Shown here: piece by piece, positions 1 through 8,397 of the stretch
Layout of the letters: every line of letters starts with the position of its first letter
How positions within the stretch are numbered: position 1 is the first letter of the stretch
The notes under the pieces: generated by a model
What the model saw: the letters and a program-made list of their open reading frames with translations, nothing else
The model's database searches: none
Told to the model about the DNA's origin: nothing
Program-made: the position numbers and the translations under genes
From: VRUE01 sp036406595
Lineage (GTDB): Bacteria > Actinomycetota > Thermoleophilia > Solirubrobacterales > 70-9
Reading direction: 5' to 3'
Length of the DNA stretch: 63,652 nucleotides
Assembly (NCBI GenBank): GCA_036406595.1
Contig: DASXAR010000027.1
Coordinates: 1 to 63,652, forward strand

Positions 1-1586
1 AGCTCGGTTCCCATCGCCTCGGCCACCGGCCGAACCGCCGCGGCGCTCTCGAGCAGGGGGGCGGCCAGGATGCCGAGCCGGGTTCGCCGCAGCAACACGT
101 CCGCGACGCTGCGGGCCTGCTCGAGCCGCGCCGCGATCGCCGCCTCGGCCAGCAGGTCGGGGCGGCCCTCGACGATCGGCGCGGCGAGCGCCGGGTCCTT
201 CCAGGCCAGGTCGAGGACGGCCCTGGCCGCGTGTCCGTAGCGGAAGGCGAGCTGGGAGACCGATTCCTCCCCGACTCCCTCCGGCGCCTCGAGGTCATCC
301 GGCCGCGCCTCCATGCCGAGCGGGATCTCGGCCGTGTGGCAGGGCGCGTCGCGCCCCTCCCGCTCGACCAGCCGATCGACGGTCTGCTTCGCCATCCGGC
401 GCCAGGTCGTCAGCTTCCCGCCGGTGATCGTCAGCATCCCCGACGAGGTCTCATACAGCTCTGCCTTGCGCGAGATGTCCACCGACTTCTTCGGGTCACC
501 GCTGGCGATCAGGGGGCGGACGCCGGCGTAGGCCCCGACCAGATCTCCTGGCCCCAGCGATGTGCCGAAGAAGTCGTTGACCGCGTCGAGCAGATATGCG
601 ACTTCGTCCTCGCCCGGACGCGGACGGTCGATGTCGCCGTCGTAATCGTTGTCGGTGGTGCCGACCAGGGTCCGGCCGTACCAGGGGAGCGCGAAGATCG
701 CCCGGCCCTCGCCGGCCGGCACGATGCATGCGGCGCTGCCCGTCGAGAGGTCGGCGCGGTCGATCAGGACGTGGGTGCCGCGGCTGGGCGAGATCCGCGG
801 CACATCCTCCTCCTCGACCACCTCCTCGGGGCGGATCCGGTCGGCCCAGACCCCGGTCGCGTTGACCACCGCCCCCGCCCCCACCTCGAAGCGCTCGCCC
901 GACTCCGGCTCAAGGCAGGCGACGCCGCTCGCGGTGCCGTCTTCGGTGAGGATCTCGGTCACCTCGGCACCGTTCAGCATCACCGCCCCGAACCGCTGCG
1001 CCTCGCCGAGCACGGTGAGCACGAGCCGGACGTCGTCCGTCTGACAGTCGTAGAAGAGGTAGGCGTCCTTGGGATCGCGGGGCTCCAGCGACGGCACCAG
1101 CTCGAGCAGCTCGTCGCGGTCGATCGTCCGGTGGCGATCGGGCGCCCAGTAGAAATCCTCGTCCTCCTCCTTTGCGGAGCGCATCTCGCGACGGCTCCGC
1201 CCCACCCGGGTCGTCGCCATGACGTCGTACATGTTGAGCCCGATCCCGATCCGGCGATCGCGCCGCTCCTCGGCGAAGGAGGGGACAAGGAAGGGCGTCG
1301 GATACACCAGGTGGGGTGCCAGCTGGACCATCAGCTGCCGCTCCAGCAGCGCCTCGCGGACCAGGCCGAGGTCGAAGTTCTGCAGGTAGCGGAGGCCGCC
1401 GTGGACCATCTTCGAGGAGCGGCTCGAGGTGCCGATCGCGTAGTCGTCGCGCTCGAGCAGCGCCACCGAGTAGCCGCGGGATGCGGCGTCGAGGGCGACC
1501 CCCGCGCCGGTGATGCCGCCGCCGATCACGACGACCTCGAAGCTCTGGCCGGCGATCGCCTCCAGCGCTGCCGAGCGGGAGAGCAT
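1..1586 (-). CDS. glpD: Glycerol-3-phosphate dehydrogenase, FAD-dependent (3' end cut by window edge)
   Basis: This enzyme oxidises sn-glycerol 3-phosphate to dihydroxyacetone phosphate at the membrane and passes electrons to quinone. The N-terminus shows the FAD Rossmann motif (VVVIGGGITGAGVALDAA, about residues 18-35), then the family block SSRSSKMVHGGLRYLQ near residues 62-77. About 528 codons are present; the last visible residues (VAEAMGTEL) match the usual C-terminal region, so only a few tens of residues are missing. The ATG start shares one base with the stop of the upstream nitroreductase gene (TGATG), so the two are probably translationally coupled. The identification is firm; only the end is unseen. 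Confidence 0.93.
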   Translation of the reverse strand, partial: MLSRSAALEAIAGQSFEVVVIGGGITGAGVALDAASRGYSVALLERDDYAIGTSSRSSKMVHGGLRYLQNFDLGLVREALLERQLMVQLAPHLVYPTPFLVPSFAEERRDRRIGIGLNMYDVMATTRVGRSRREMRSAKEEDEDFYWAPDRHRTIDRDELLELVPSLEPRDPKDAYLFYDCQTDDVRLVLTVLGEAQRFGAVMLNGAEVTEILTEDGTASGVACLEPESGERFEVGAGAVVNATGVWADRIRPEEVVEEEDVPRISPSRGTHVLIDRADLSTGSAACIVPAGEGRAIFALPWYGRTLVGTTDNDYDGDIDRPRPGEDEVAYLLDAVNDFFGTSLGPGDLVGAYAGVRPLIASGDPKKSVDISRKAELYETSSGMLTITGGKLTTWRRMAKQTVDRLVEREGRDAPCHTAEIPLGMEARPDDLEAPEGVGEESVSQLAFRYGHAARAVLDLAWKDPALAAPIVEGRPDLLAEAAIAARLEQARSVADVLLRRTRLGILAAPLLESAAAVRPVAEAMGTE

Positions 1587-2095
1587 CAGTCCAGGTAGGT
1601 GGTCGTCTGCTCGACCGGGGGTCGGGGCGGCGGCTCCTTCTCCTGGCGGGCGCGGCCGAGGTGCAGGAGGCCGACGAAGCGCTCCGAGCCAGGGAGGCCG
1701 ACCGCCTCGCGGCCCTCGCTCGACCGCAGCAGGGCCGGAGTCCGCCAGTAGCCCGCGAGACCGCGGCCGTGGGCGGCGAGCAGGACGATGTAGGCGGCGA
1801 CGGCGGTCGCGTGCAGGTCCTCCTCGTTCTGGACCGGGTCCTCGCCGAGCGCGCAGGAGACGACGATCAGCGTCGGCGCTCTCAACAGCTTTGCCGCCCC
1901 CTCGCGGCCGGCGACGGCCTGGAGGCGCGAGAGGGTCTCGGGCCCCACCACCCGGAAGCGCCACGGCGCGGTCAGGTTGTGGTTCGGCGCCCAGCGCGCC
2001 AGCTCGAGCAGCTCGCCGATCTCGTCGCGGCCGAGCGGCTCGGGCGCGAAGGCCTTGTGGGTGCGGCGGGTGCGGATCGCGGTCTCGACGTCCAT
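1586..2095 (-). CDS. Nitroreductase family protein (FMN-dependent, YdjA-like)
   Basis: A 169-residue single-domain protein of the nitroreductase fold, which uses FMN and NAD(P)H to reduce nitro compounds or quinones. The N-terminal RTRRTHKAF (residues 8-16) is the phosphate-binding region of FMN. The block ARWAPNHNLTAPWRFRVV (about 33-50) is the typical APNH..PWRF signature of the YdjA type. BluB, the dimethylbenzimidazole synthase of B12 synthesis, belongs to the same superfamily, but its characteristic blocks are absent, so I do not call it BluB despite the adjacent cobalamin-regulated operon. It starts 25 nt after the transporter gene and overlaps glpD by one base, so it may be transcribed with both. 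The physiological substrate cannot be deduced. Confidence 0.85.
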   Translation of the reverse strand: MDVETAIRTRRTHKAFAPEPLGRDEIGELLELARWAPNHNLTAPWRFRVVGPETLSRLQAVAGREGAAKLLRAPTLIVVSCALGEDPVQNEEDLHATAVAAYIVLLAAHGRGLAGYWRTPALLRSSEGREAVGLPGSERFVGLLHLGRARQEKEPPPRPPVEQTTTYLD

Positions 2096-2120
2096 CGCGG
2101 CGAGGGTATAGATCCGCCGC

Positions 2121-3989
2121 TCACCAACCGAAGCGGCGCCCCAGGAAGATCAAGCTGCCCAGCGCCACCCCGCTGCTGGCGAGCCCGATGCCGACCGGCG
2201 CGAGCGGCTTCGGGCCCGGCTTCTCCTTCGCTTCGAAGGGCGGGCCACTGGGTGCGGTCACCGGTTCCGGTTCGTCGCCCTCAGGCACTATTTCGCCCGG
2301 GACGGGCGCCGGCGCACCGCCGCTGGGTGGCGGTTCCCCGACTCCCCCGAACCCGCCGCCCGCGCCCGGCGATGAGGACCCGCCCCCTTCGCCCCCGAAT
2401 GTCGATTCCGGTGAACCCGACGGGGCCAGCGAGCCGGAGGGAAGGCCGGAGGAGCTCGGGGGAGCCGTCGGGGCCGGCTTCGGCTTCGGCGCCCGCGGCG
2501 TCACCGGCAGCGGGAAGGGCTCTTCGGCGACCGCCGGCAGCACCTGTCCCGACACCCAGATCGGCGTCTGGTCGCTGGAGGAGGAATAGGCGTAGTGGCC
2601 GTCGTCGGCCTGGCGCGCCGCGAGGTAGTCGAGCGCGCTGTTTCCGCCATCCTGGATCGACGCCGGGTCGGCCCCGACCGCGAGCATGCCCTGCACCGCC
2701 CACGCCGACGCCTGGGAGTTGACGGGCCCGGAGCCACCCGCGAAGCCGCCGCTCGGCCGCTGCACCTTGCGCAGGAAGCGCAGGCCCTGCTGCGCGGGCT
2801 TGGAGTCCGGCATCGCCTGCATCACCGCGGCGGTTCCCTCGGCGGTGCTCGGCGAGCCGGGGGTGTCTCCCCAGCCGCCGTCGTCGTTCTGGACCTTCGA
2901 GAGCCAGGAGATCGATGCCCCCAGCGAGCCGCCGGCCCCGGCCGAGCGGAGCGCCATGATCGCGAAGGCGGTGGAGCCCGGCCATCCCTCGTAGGACCCG
3001 TTGCTGCGGCGGCGCTTCAGCAGGGCTTCGACCAGGTCGCGCCCTCCGAACGATCGCGAGTCGACACCGGCCGCCTCGACGGCGAGAATCGTCCGCGCGA
3101 AGTCGCCGCTGCTGCTGAGGTCACCCGCGTGCGCCCGCAGGTAGTCGATCGGGGTGTGACCGGAGCGAGGCAGGTCGAGGGGATTGCGCCCAACCGCCTC
3201 GAGCCCGAGCACGACCCATGCGGTGATCGAGGCGCTCGAGTCCTCCCCCGGCGAGGAGCCCCAGCCGCCGTCGGAGTTCTGCTCGGTGATCAGCCAGCCT
3301 GCCCCCTTTGAGGCGCCCGCGGCCTGCGCCGAGGACGGAAGGGTGGTGGCGACGGCAAGCGCGAGCAGGAGCGAAGCCACCACCGCGGCGGGCCGCCACT
3401 CGAAGCGCTCGCGGAAGCGGCAGAGCGCCCGCACCATCGCCGGCCCCGCGACCAGCGCCAGCGTCGCGTTGCCGATCGCGTGGGCCGCGTCGAACGGGAT
3501 CGCGCGCGCCTCCAGGGCGAGGAAGTGCTTGATCGAGAGGTCGCCTCCGTACGTTGCCATCAGAGAGAAGTTCAGCAGAGCGCCGTAAAGGACGCCTGCC
3601 AGAGCGCAGGCTGCAGCAAGTCCGACACGGCCGAGCCGGCGCCCTCCGAGGGCAAGCCCGGCGCCGAAGATCCCGCAGAGGCCCCACCCGGCCATCTGCC
3701 ATGGCGTCCACGGCCCCTGCCCGAGCCAGAAGTTGGAGACGAGCCCTCCGAGCGCCCCGACCGCGAACCCGGGCGCCGGTCCCAGCGCATAGCCGGAGAA
3801 GATCACGATGTCGGTCGTGGCGACCACGTTGGGGATCGCCGCGAATGCGACCCGCCCGGCCACCGCCAATGCCGCCAGCGCGGCGACGAGGGCGACGACC
3901 TGGGAGGGCGGCCGCGAGCGCTCGTACCAGGCGAAGCCGCCGAGCAGGACCGCTCCGAGGATGAGGAAGCTCGCGGTCTCCCAGCTCAT
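2121..3989 (-). CDS. ECF-type S-component-like membrane domain fused to exported squalene-cyclase-like repeat domain
   Basis: A 622-residue two-part protein. Residues 1-190 are hydrophobic, with helices around 5-22, 30-52, 60-95, 100-115 and 120-145, resembling an ECF transporter substrate-binding (S) subunit. Residues 200-223 form a further helix ending in an AQA signal-peptidase-like site. Residues 228-490 carry repeats of the prenyltransferase/squalene cyclase type (NSDGGWGSS, NDDGGWGD, RPSGGFAGG), expected to form an alpha/alpha barrel. A Pro/Gly/Ser linker (495-590) and a final transmembrane helix (598-618) follow. Its ATG overlaps the ATPase stop (ATGA). With the upstream cobalamin riboswitch, the likely ligand is a corrinoid: the alpha domain of intrinsic factor has the same kind of barrel. 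Ligand and topology are inference. Confidence 0.8.
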   Translation of the reverse strand: MSWETASFLILGAVLLGGFAWYERSRPPSQVVALVAALAALAVAGRVAFAAIPNVVATTDIVIFSGYALGPAPGFAVGALGGLVSNFWLGQGPWTPWQMAGWGLCGIFGAGLALGGRRLGRVGLAAACALAGVLYGALLNFSLMATYGGDLSIKHFLALEARAIPFDAAHAIGNATLALVAGPAMVRALCRFRERFEWRPAAVVASLLLALAVATTLPSSAQAAGASKGAGWLITEQNSDGGWGSSPGEDSSASITAWVVLGLEAVGRNPLDLPRSGHTPIDYLRAHAGDLSSSGDFARTILAVEAAGVDSRSFGGRDLVEALLKRRRSNGSYEGWPGSTAFAIMALRSAGAGGSLGASISWLSKVQNDDGGWGDTPGSPSTAEGTAAVMQAMPDSKPAQQGLRFLRKVQRPSGGFAGGSGPVNSQASAWAVQGMLAVGADPASIQDGGNSALDYLAARQADDGHYAYSSSSDQTPIWVSGQVLPAVAEEPFPLPVTPRAPKPKPAPTAPPSSSGLPSGSLAPSGSPESTFGGEGGGSSSPGAGGGFGGVGEPPPSGGAPAPVPGEIVPEGDEPEPVTAPSGPPFEAKEKPGPKPLAPVGIGLASSGVALGSLIFLGRRFGW

Positions 3990-5638
3990 CCTCGAGGCCC
4001 CCGCCCCTCGAGGAGGGCCGCCGCGCCGTCCTCTGCGGTGATCGTCCCGGGCAGGCCCAGCACGCGAGCGACCTCGGTCGCGAAGTACCAGCCGCCGGAG
4101 AGGATCTCGGCCGCATCCCCGTCGGCGATCACGACTCCATCGCCGAGCAGCACCACCCGCTCTGCGAAGGCGGCGGCGAACTCGACGTCGTGGGTGGCGA
4201 CGACCAACCCCGCTCCGAGCGCGGCGAGCTCTTCGATCAGCTCGACCAGGACGTCCTTTCGGGCCCGGTCCATGCCGCGGGTCGGCTCGTCGAAGGCGAC
4301 GAGGCCCGGCAGCCGCTCGCCCTCCAGGCGGCCCGCCATCGTGATCGCCAGCGCGAGGCGCTGGCGCTCGCCGCCCGAGAGGTCGCGCGGGTCTCGATCG
4401 ACGGCGTGCTCGAGGCCAACCAGCCGCAACGCCGCAATCCCCTCCTCCCCCGGCAGCTCCTCGGCGACCCTCTCGCGGACCAGGTAGTCGCCGGGGTTCT
4501 GGGTCAGCAGCGCCATCCCGCCCCTCATCTCGACCCGCCCGCGAACCGGCTCGAGGATGCCGGCCAGGGTTCGCAGCAGGGTGCTCTTACCGGCCCCGTT
4601 GCGGCCCATCAGCGCGATCCGTTCCCCCCGAGCCACACGCAGGTCGATCCCGCGCAGAACGTCGTGAATGGCTTCGTCTCGCTCCAGCTCGACCCAGAGG
4701 TTTCGGACCGTTGCGGCGGGCGGGTCGCGCCGCGGCGGCGGGGCGCCGGCGTCGACGAGCTTCGGGCTGCGGAGGTCACCCCACCCCTGCGACACCCGCC
4801 CGAGGATGGCTCGGGCGTCCCTGACTCCGGTCGGGAGCGGCTCGAGCCCGGCGAGGGTGAAGAGGCGGGCCGCCGGCGTCTCGAGGGCGGGGTCGGCCTC
4901 CTGGGCCCACTCCAGGAAGCCGCGGGGGTCGCCGTCGAAGCCGATCCGGCCCGAATCCATCGCCACCACCCGGTCGGCGGCGGCGAGGCAGCGCTCGAGG
5001 CGGTGCTCGGCGAGCAGGACCCCGACGCCCCACTCCTCGTTGAGACGCCGAAGCAGCCAGATCAGCTCGTCGCCGGCGACGGGGTCGAGCTGGGAGGTGG
5101 GCTCATCGAGGAGGATCAGCTGCGGGCGCGTCACCAGCGCCGCGGCGAGCGCGACCCGCTGCAGCTCGCCGCCGGAGAGGCTGTCGACGGTGCGATCGAG
5201 CAGGTGCGGGATCGCCAGCGCCAGGGCCGCCTCCTCGACGGCCCGCGCCCGGGATGCGGGGGCGTCGCCGTGCAGCTCGAGCGGCAGGCCGATCTCGGCG
5301 GCGACGGTGGTCGAGACGACCTGCGTCTCCGGGTCCTGGGCGACGAAGCCGCATACCCTGGCGAGCTCCCCGGGGCCGGCGGCGAGCGCGTCGAGCCCCG
5401 CGACCTCGACCCCTCCGCAGACCTCGCCACCGTGGAAGTGCGGAACGAGGCCGCAGGCTGCCCGCAGCAGGGTGGACTTGCCGCTTCCCGAGCGTCCGGC
5501 CAGCAGCGCGAAGGTCCCGGCGGCGAGCTCGAGCGAGACGTCCTCCAGCGCCGGGCGTTCCGCGTTCGGGTATCGATAGCCGAGGCACGTGACGCTGAGC
5601 GAGGGCGCCGTCCGGCGCTTCGCGAGGAGGTCAGGCAC
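3986..5638 (-). CDS. ECF transporter ATPase, two fused nucleotide-binding domains (EcfA-EcfA')
   Basis: A 550-residue cytoplasmic motor with two ABC ATPase domains, which power substrate release by the S subunit through the T subunit. Domain 1 has Walker A GRSGSGKST, signature LSGGELQR and Walker B LILLDEPTSQLD. Domain 2 has Walker A GRNGAGKST, signature LSGGERQR and Walker B LVAFDEPTRGMD. The fused A-A' form is common in actinobacterial ECF systems. I place the start at the GTG at 5638, which overlaps the end of the T gene by 8 nt and leaves about 15 residues before domain 1. Longer upstream reading in this frame runs through the T gene and has no domain content. The gene lies inside the riboswitch-led operon. 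Confidence 0.93.
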   Translation of the reverse strand: MPDLLAKRRTAPSLSVTCLGYRYPNAERPALEDVSLELAAGTFALLAGRSGSGKSTLLRAACGLVPHFHGGEVCGGVEVAGLDALAAGPGELARVCGFVAQDPETQVVSTTVAAEIGLPLELHGDAPASRARAVEEAALALAIPHLLDRTVDSLSGGELQRVALAAALVTRPQLILLDEPTSQLDPVAGDELIWLLRRLNEEWGVGVLLAEHRLERCLAAADRVVAMDSGRIGFDGDPRGFLEWAQEADPALETPAARLFTLAGLEPLPTGVRDARAILGRVSQGWGDLRSPKLVDAGAPPPRRDPPAATVRNLWVELERDEAIHDVLRGIDLRVARGERIALMGRNGAGKSTLLRTLAGILEPVRGRVEMRGGMALLTQNPGDYLVRERVAEELPGEEGIAALRLVGLEHAVDRDPRDLSGGERQRLALAITMAGRLEGERLPGLVAFDEPTRGMDRARKDVLVELIEELAALGAGLVVATHDVEFAAAFAERVVLLGDGVVIADGDAAEILSGGWYFATEVARVLGLPGTITAEDGAAALLEGRGPRG

Positions 5639-6509
5639 CGCGCGCGCCCTTCCTCCACGGCGCCAGGCCGGCCGCAACGGCGGTCGCCGAGATGACGAGC
5701 GTTCCAGGCTCCGCCACGATTTCGAGGCTCGGGTAGGCGTGGAAGACGTCGGCGCCCAGCAGCCTGCCGGCGATTGCGGCCGCGGCAAGGGCCCCGCCGG
5801 CGAGAATGAAGCGCATGTCGTGACGAGAGGTACGGCGACTATCGCCCTCGTAGCGCACCCCGAGCCCGTAGCCGCGCAGCTCGAGCGTCGCGGCGACGTC
5901 GACGGCACGGTCGAGCGATCCGGTGAGGAGACGGCGGGCCAGCGCACCGCGGCCCAGTGGCTCCGCCGCCGGGCCACGCAACCGCCCCGCCTCGCGCAGC
6001 CGCGCCGCATCGGCCGCCGCGACCGGGACGAGGCGCGAGATCAGCGCGGCGGTGAGCGCGGAGCGGCCCGCGTAGGGACGCAGCGCCCTCAGCACCCGGT
6101 CCGGGTCGACGCAGGCCGAGTAGACGGCGAAGGCGACCATCACGGCGGCGGCCCGCATCCCGATCACCGCTCCGGCCGCGATCGCCTCCGCGGTGACGTC
6201 GACCCTGCCGAGCAGCGGCGCCTCGCCGAGCCGCAGCAGCACCGTCTCGCCGCGGTCGACGACCAGGGCGTTGACGACGACGATCAGGAGGGCGAGGCCG
6301 AGGCCCATGCGGAGGCCGGCGAACGCCGCTCGCCCCGCCCCCGCGGTGATCCCGGCGAGAAGGGCGCCCGCGGCGACCGCCGCCAGGACCAGCGGGCTAG
6401 AGTAGAGGAAGGCGACGATCGCGAAGGAACCGAGGTAGGCGACCGCCGCGCCGGTGGACGCGTTCTGGAGCGGCGCGGAGCGCGGGTTGTAGGCGAAGGG
6501 CGACCTCAT
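5631..6509 (-). CDS. ECF transporter T component (CbiQ/EcfT family)
   Basis: A 292-residue membrane scaffold that couples the ATPases to the S component. It has about five hydrophobic segments (around 24-55, 65-85, 108-130, and two near 235-280). Its cytoplasmic coupling helices carry the two short Arg motifs of EcfT proteins: AARLREAGRLRG and, later, ATLELRGYG. The second is almost identical to the LELRGYG block seen in many CbiQ-like proteins. ATG at 6509 overlaps the preceding stop (ATGA) and the 3' end overlaps the ATPase gene, so the subunits are made from one message. The family is clear; specificity comes from the partner S subunit. Confidence 0.92.
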   Translation of the reverse strand: MRSPFAYNPRSAPLQNASTGAAVAYLGSFAIVAFLYSSPLVLAAVAAGALLAGITAGAGRAAFAGLRMGLGLALLIVVVNALVVDRGETVLLRLGEAPLLGRVDVTAEAIAAGAVIGMRAAAVMVAFAVYSACVDPDRVLRALRPYAGRSALTAALISRLVPVAAADAARLREAGRLRGPAAEPLGRGALARRLLTGSLDRAVDVAATLELRGYGLGVRYEGDSRRTSRHDMRFILAGGALAAAAIAGRLLGADVFHAYPSLEIVAEPGTLVISATAVAAGLAPWRKGARGA

Positions 6510-7414
6510 CTGAGCGGAAGCGGGACCTCCTCCCCACCCTCAGTGGCGACGGCGTAGTGGTCTCGCAGGTCGGCGCTGTCGAGCAGGGCGGCGGCGGAGC
6601 GGACCGCGCCCGCGGTGGCGCCGGTGACGAGCCAGACCGGAGGACCGTCGTAGCGGCGCGTCGCCGCGACGAGCCCGGTGGCAGCATCGAAGCGGCGCGC
6701 CGAGTCGCCGTCTTCTCCCAGACCCACCAGCTCCCAGCCTCTGTTGGAGGTCGCGAATTCGGCGAAGACGCCGCTTTCCTGCGGGCCGCCCTCGAGCAGC
6801 GCGGCGGCCGGATCGTGCCGCAGGCGCGCCCACGGGCCGACCAGGACCGGGATCGCGGATCCCTCGTCGCGAATCGTCGCGCCGGCGCTCAGCAGCCGGT
6901 CGCGCGCGGTCGAGCAAGCCCCGCCACCGCCCTCGCACTCGACCCAGGTCGGGTGCTCCTCTCCCTCGTATCCAGACGCAAACGGCTGCGGCCAGGCGCC
7001 GACCACGGCCGGGACCCTCGGGGCCGCCGACCAGTCGCGGTAGTCCCACCAGATCGCCTCGCCGCCATGCAGCGTGAAGTCGGCGGCGCCGACCGGCGAC
7101 TCGACTCCGTTCACGTAGAAGAACCAGTCGTAGCGGCGCCCGTCCCGCACCGCTTCGGAGAGGCCGTCGATCGACTCAACGAAGCCGCCCCCGTAGCGGG
7201 TCTCGATCGTCGCGTTGCGGTCCAGCACCCGCATCACCGTGTCCGATTCCCGGGCGCCGTCCCGGACCGCCGGAGCGACGGGCTCACTACCGTAGTCGCG
7301 GGTGACGGTGAGCGATACCGGGCCGATCTCGGCGCCGACGCCGATGCCGCAGCCGGCGGTCGCGAGCGCCATCAGGAGCGCGATCGCGACCGCCATGCCG
7401 CAGCGGCGGCTCAA
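6506..7414 (-). CDS. Putative lipoprotein with DUF4430 (transcobalamin-like beta) domain
   Basis: A 302-residue exported protein. I choose the TTG at 7414: a GGAGG lies 9 nt upstream, it overlaps the previous stop (TTGA), and it supplies the basic n-region (SRR) before a hydrophobic stretch and a TAGC lipobox (Cys22). The ATG 18 nt downstream has no ribosome site. After the signal, a DUF4430 domain is visible: GGGFVESIDGLSE, then WFFYVNGVESPVGAADFTLHGGEAIWWDYRDW. This is the domain that forms the C-terminal half of transcobalamin and intrinsic factor. The remaining C-terminal 180 residues are an unrecognised alpha/beta region. It probably binds or presents a corrinoid outside the membrane for the adjacent ECF importer (inference). 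Confidence 0.78.
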   Translation of the reverse strand: MSRRCGMAVAIALLMALATAGCGIGVGAEIGPVSLTVTRDYGSEPVAPAVRDGARESDTVMRVLDRNATIETRYGGGFVESIDGLSEAVRDGRRYDWFFYVNGVESPVGAADFTLHGGEAIWWDYRDWSAAPRVPAVVGAWPQPFASGYEGEEHPTWVECEGGGGACSTARDRLLSAGATIRDEGSAIPVLVGPWARLRHDPAAALLEGGPQESGVFAEFATSNRGWELVGLGEDGDSARRFDAATGLVAATRRYDGPPVWLVTGATAGAVRSAAALLDSADLRDHYAVATEGGEEVPLPLR

Positions 7415-8163
7415 GGCTGACTGCCTCCGGTGCAGACGCCGGCGCAGACGAAGCTCGCCGCGGACGGGATCTCCCTGCCGTGCGTCGCCCGCAGCGAAGA
7501 GGATTCCGTCAGCGTCACGGTGGTCGTGCCGTCGGCGCCGGTCGGGGCGGCCGCCCCGGTCACGCTCGCGCCGGAGACCGGCCTCCGCTTCCCCTTTTCG
7601 TCGTAGGAGAGGACGCGCACCCTGAAGGGAACACCGGGCAGGGCGGCTTCGGGCGCCTTCAGGACGAGCTCGTCCGGGTAGGGGAAGGACGGCGCCAGGT
7701 CCCAGAGCACTTCGTCGCCGCCGTGCAGCCCGTAGGCGTCGCCGCCGACCTGTGCTCCCCTGTGGTTGACCTTCAGGTACCAGGACGCCCTGCCGCTGAC
7801 GCGGCTCTTGCCGACGCCGCAGATGCCGAGCCCGAAGTCGAAGGCGTCTGTGATCAGGAGCGGCCGCAGGGAGGGCGTCGACCTCGACGCCTGCGCGAGC
7901 AGGCCGAGCGCGGTCGCGCCCCTGACCTTCACCGACCTGCCGCTGCCGCCGGTTCCCTTGCCGAAGCAGTTCGCCCCTCTGCTCGTCTTGATCGACATGG
8001 TGCCGGTCCGCAGGGTCTTTTCGGTGAGGACCTTTCCCCCCTTGCCGACGACGCGCAGGCTCGCAGAGACTCGCTTGGCGCTCGCGGTCACGGGGACCAC
8101 GGCGAGCAGGACGATGGCCAGCGCGCACGCGGCGGCAAGCCGGGATGAGATGGGTTTGGGCAT
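7411..8163 (-). CDS. Secreted DUF4430 (transcobalamin-like) protein, first gene after the cobalamin riboswitch
   Basis: A 250-residue protein with a signal peptide (SSRLAAACALAIVLLAVVP then TASA). I prefer ATG 8163, which has a purine-rich AAGGGTGG upstream; ATG 8193 is also in frame but lacks one. The middle contains a DUF4430-like block (WYLKVNHRGAQVGGDAYGLHGGDEVLWDLAP). The C-terminal part looks like a beta-sandwich with a TGADGTTTVTL strand pattern, as in bacterial Ig-like domains. Three cysteines occur in or near the domain and two near the C-terminus (CAGVC). As the first gene under a B12 riboswitch, it is the likely primary extracellular corrinoid-capture protein, though direct binding is not shown by the sequence. 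Confidence 0.75.
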   Translation of the reverse strand: MPKPISSRLAAACALAIVLLAVVPVTASAKRVSASLRVVGKGGKVLTEKTLRTGTMSIKTSRGANCFGKGTGGSGRSVKVRGATALGLLAQASRSTPSLRPLLITDAFDFGLGICGVGKSRVSGRASWYLKVNHRGAQVGGDAYGLHGGDEVLWDLAPSFPYPDELVLKAPEAALPGVPFRVRVLSYDEKGKRRPVSGASVTGAAAPTGADGTTTVTLTESSSLRATHGREIPSAASFVCAGVCTGGSQP

Positions 8164-8194
8164 GGAAGCCACCCTTTCCTCGAGGGTTGTCATG

Positions 8195-8370
8195 GCTGGC
8201 CGGGGACAGGTCTCCTGGCTTCCGGGCTGGCCGGCCGCGCCTTCCCGGGGAGACGGGTGTCGCCCCAGTGGCCGGCGCTCTCGCGCCTGCGGCTTCCTTT
8301 CCCGGTCACAGTGGCGGGACCGCGCCGGTTTCTCACCGGACTTCCCTTGACCACCGGCCTATGTGGCCGC
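8195..8370 (-). promoter_or_regulatory. Cobalamin (B12) riboswitch
   Basis: Read on the minus strand, the leader of the ECF operon contains the conserved cobalamin riboswitch blocks. They are AAGGGAAGTCCGGTG at about 8350-8335, the core GGTCCCGCCACTGTGACCGG (8321-8302), and the 3' block GGAAGCCAGGAGACCTG (about 8223-8206). Outer GGCCGG (about 8352-8357) and CCGGCC (about 8198-8203) can pair as the P1 helix. The element ends just before the first start codon region, which favours control of translation initiation, although I cannot exclude attenuation. In known examples, adenosylcobalamin binding lowers expression of uptake genes. Confidence 0.93.
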
Positions 8371-8397
8371 GAGTCTATCGGCGGCGGGGGTCAATGT

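Noticed and set aside
231..1598. Long plus-strand open frame opposite glpD
   Set aside because: It is the antisense shadow of glpD; composition is Arg/Pro/Ala-rich and no family pattern is visible, while the minus-strand frame shows clear glpD motifs.
1586..2095. BluB (dimethylbenzimidazole synthase) for the nitroreductase beside the B12 operon
   Set aside because: The sequence has the APNH..PWRF pattern of YdjA-like nitroreductases and lacks the characteristic BluB blocks.
6506..8128. A single 540-residue protein covering both DUF4430 genes
   Set aside because: The upstream half of that frame is the antisense-like out-of-frame reading of the first DUF4430 gene; a ribosome site and TTG start at 7414 define the second gene.
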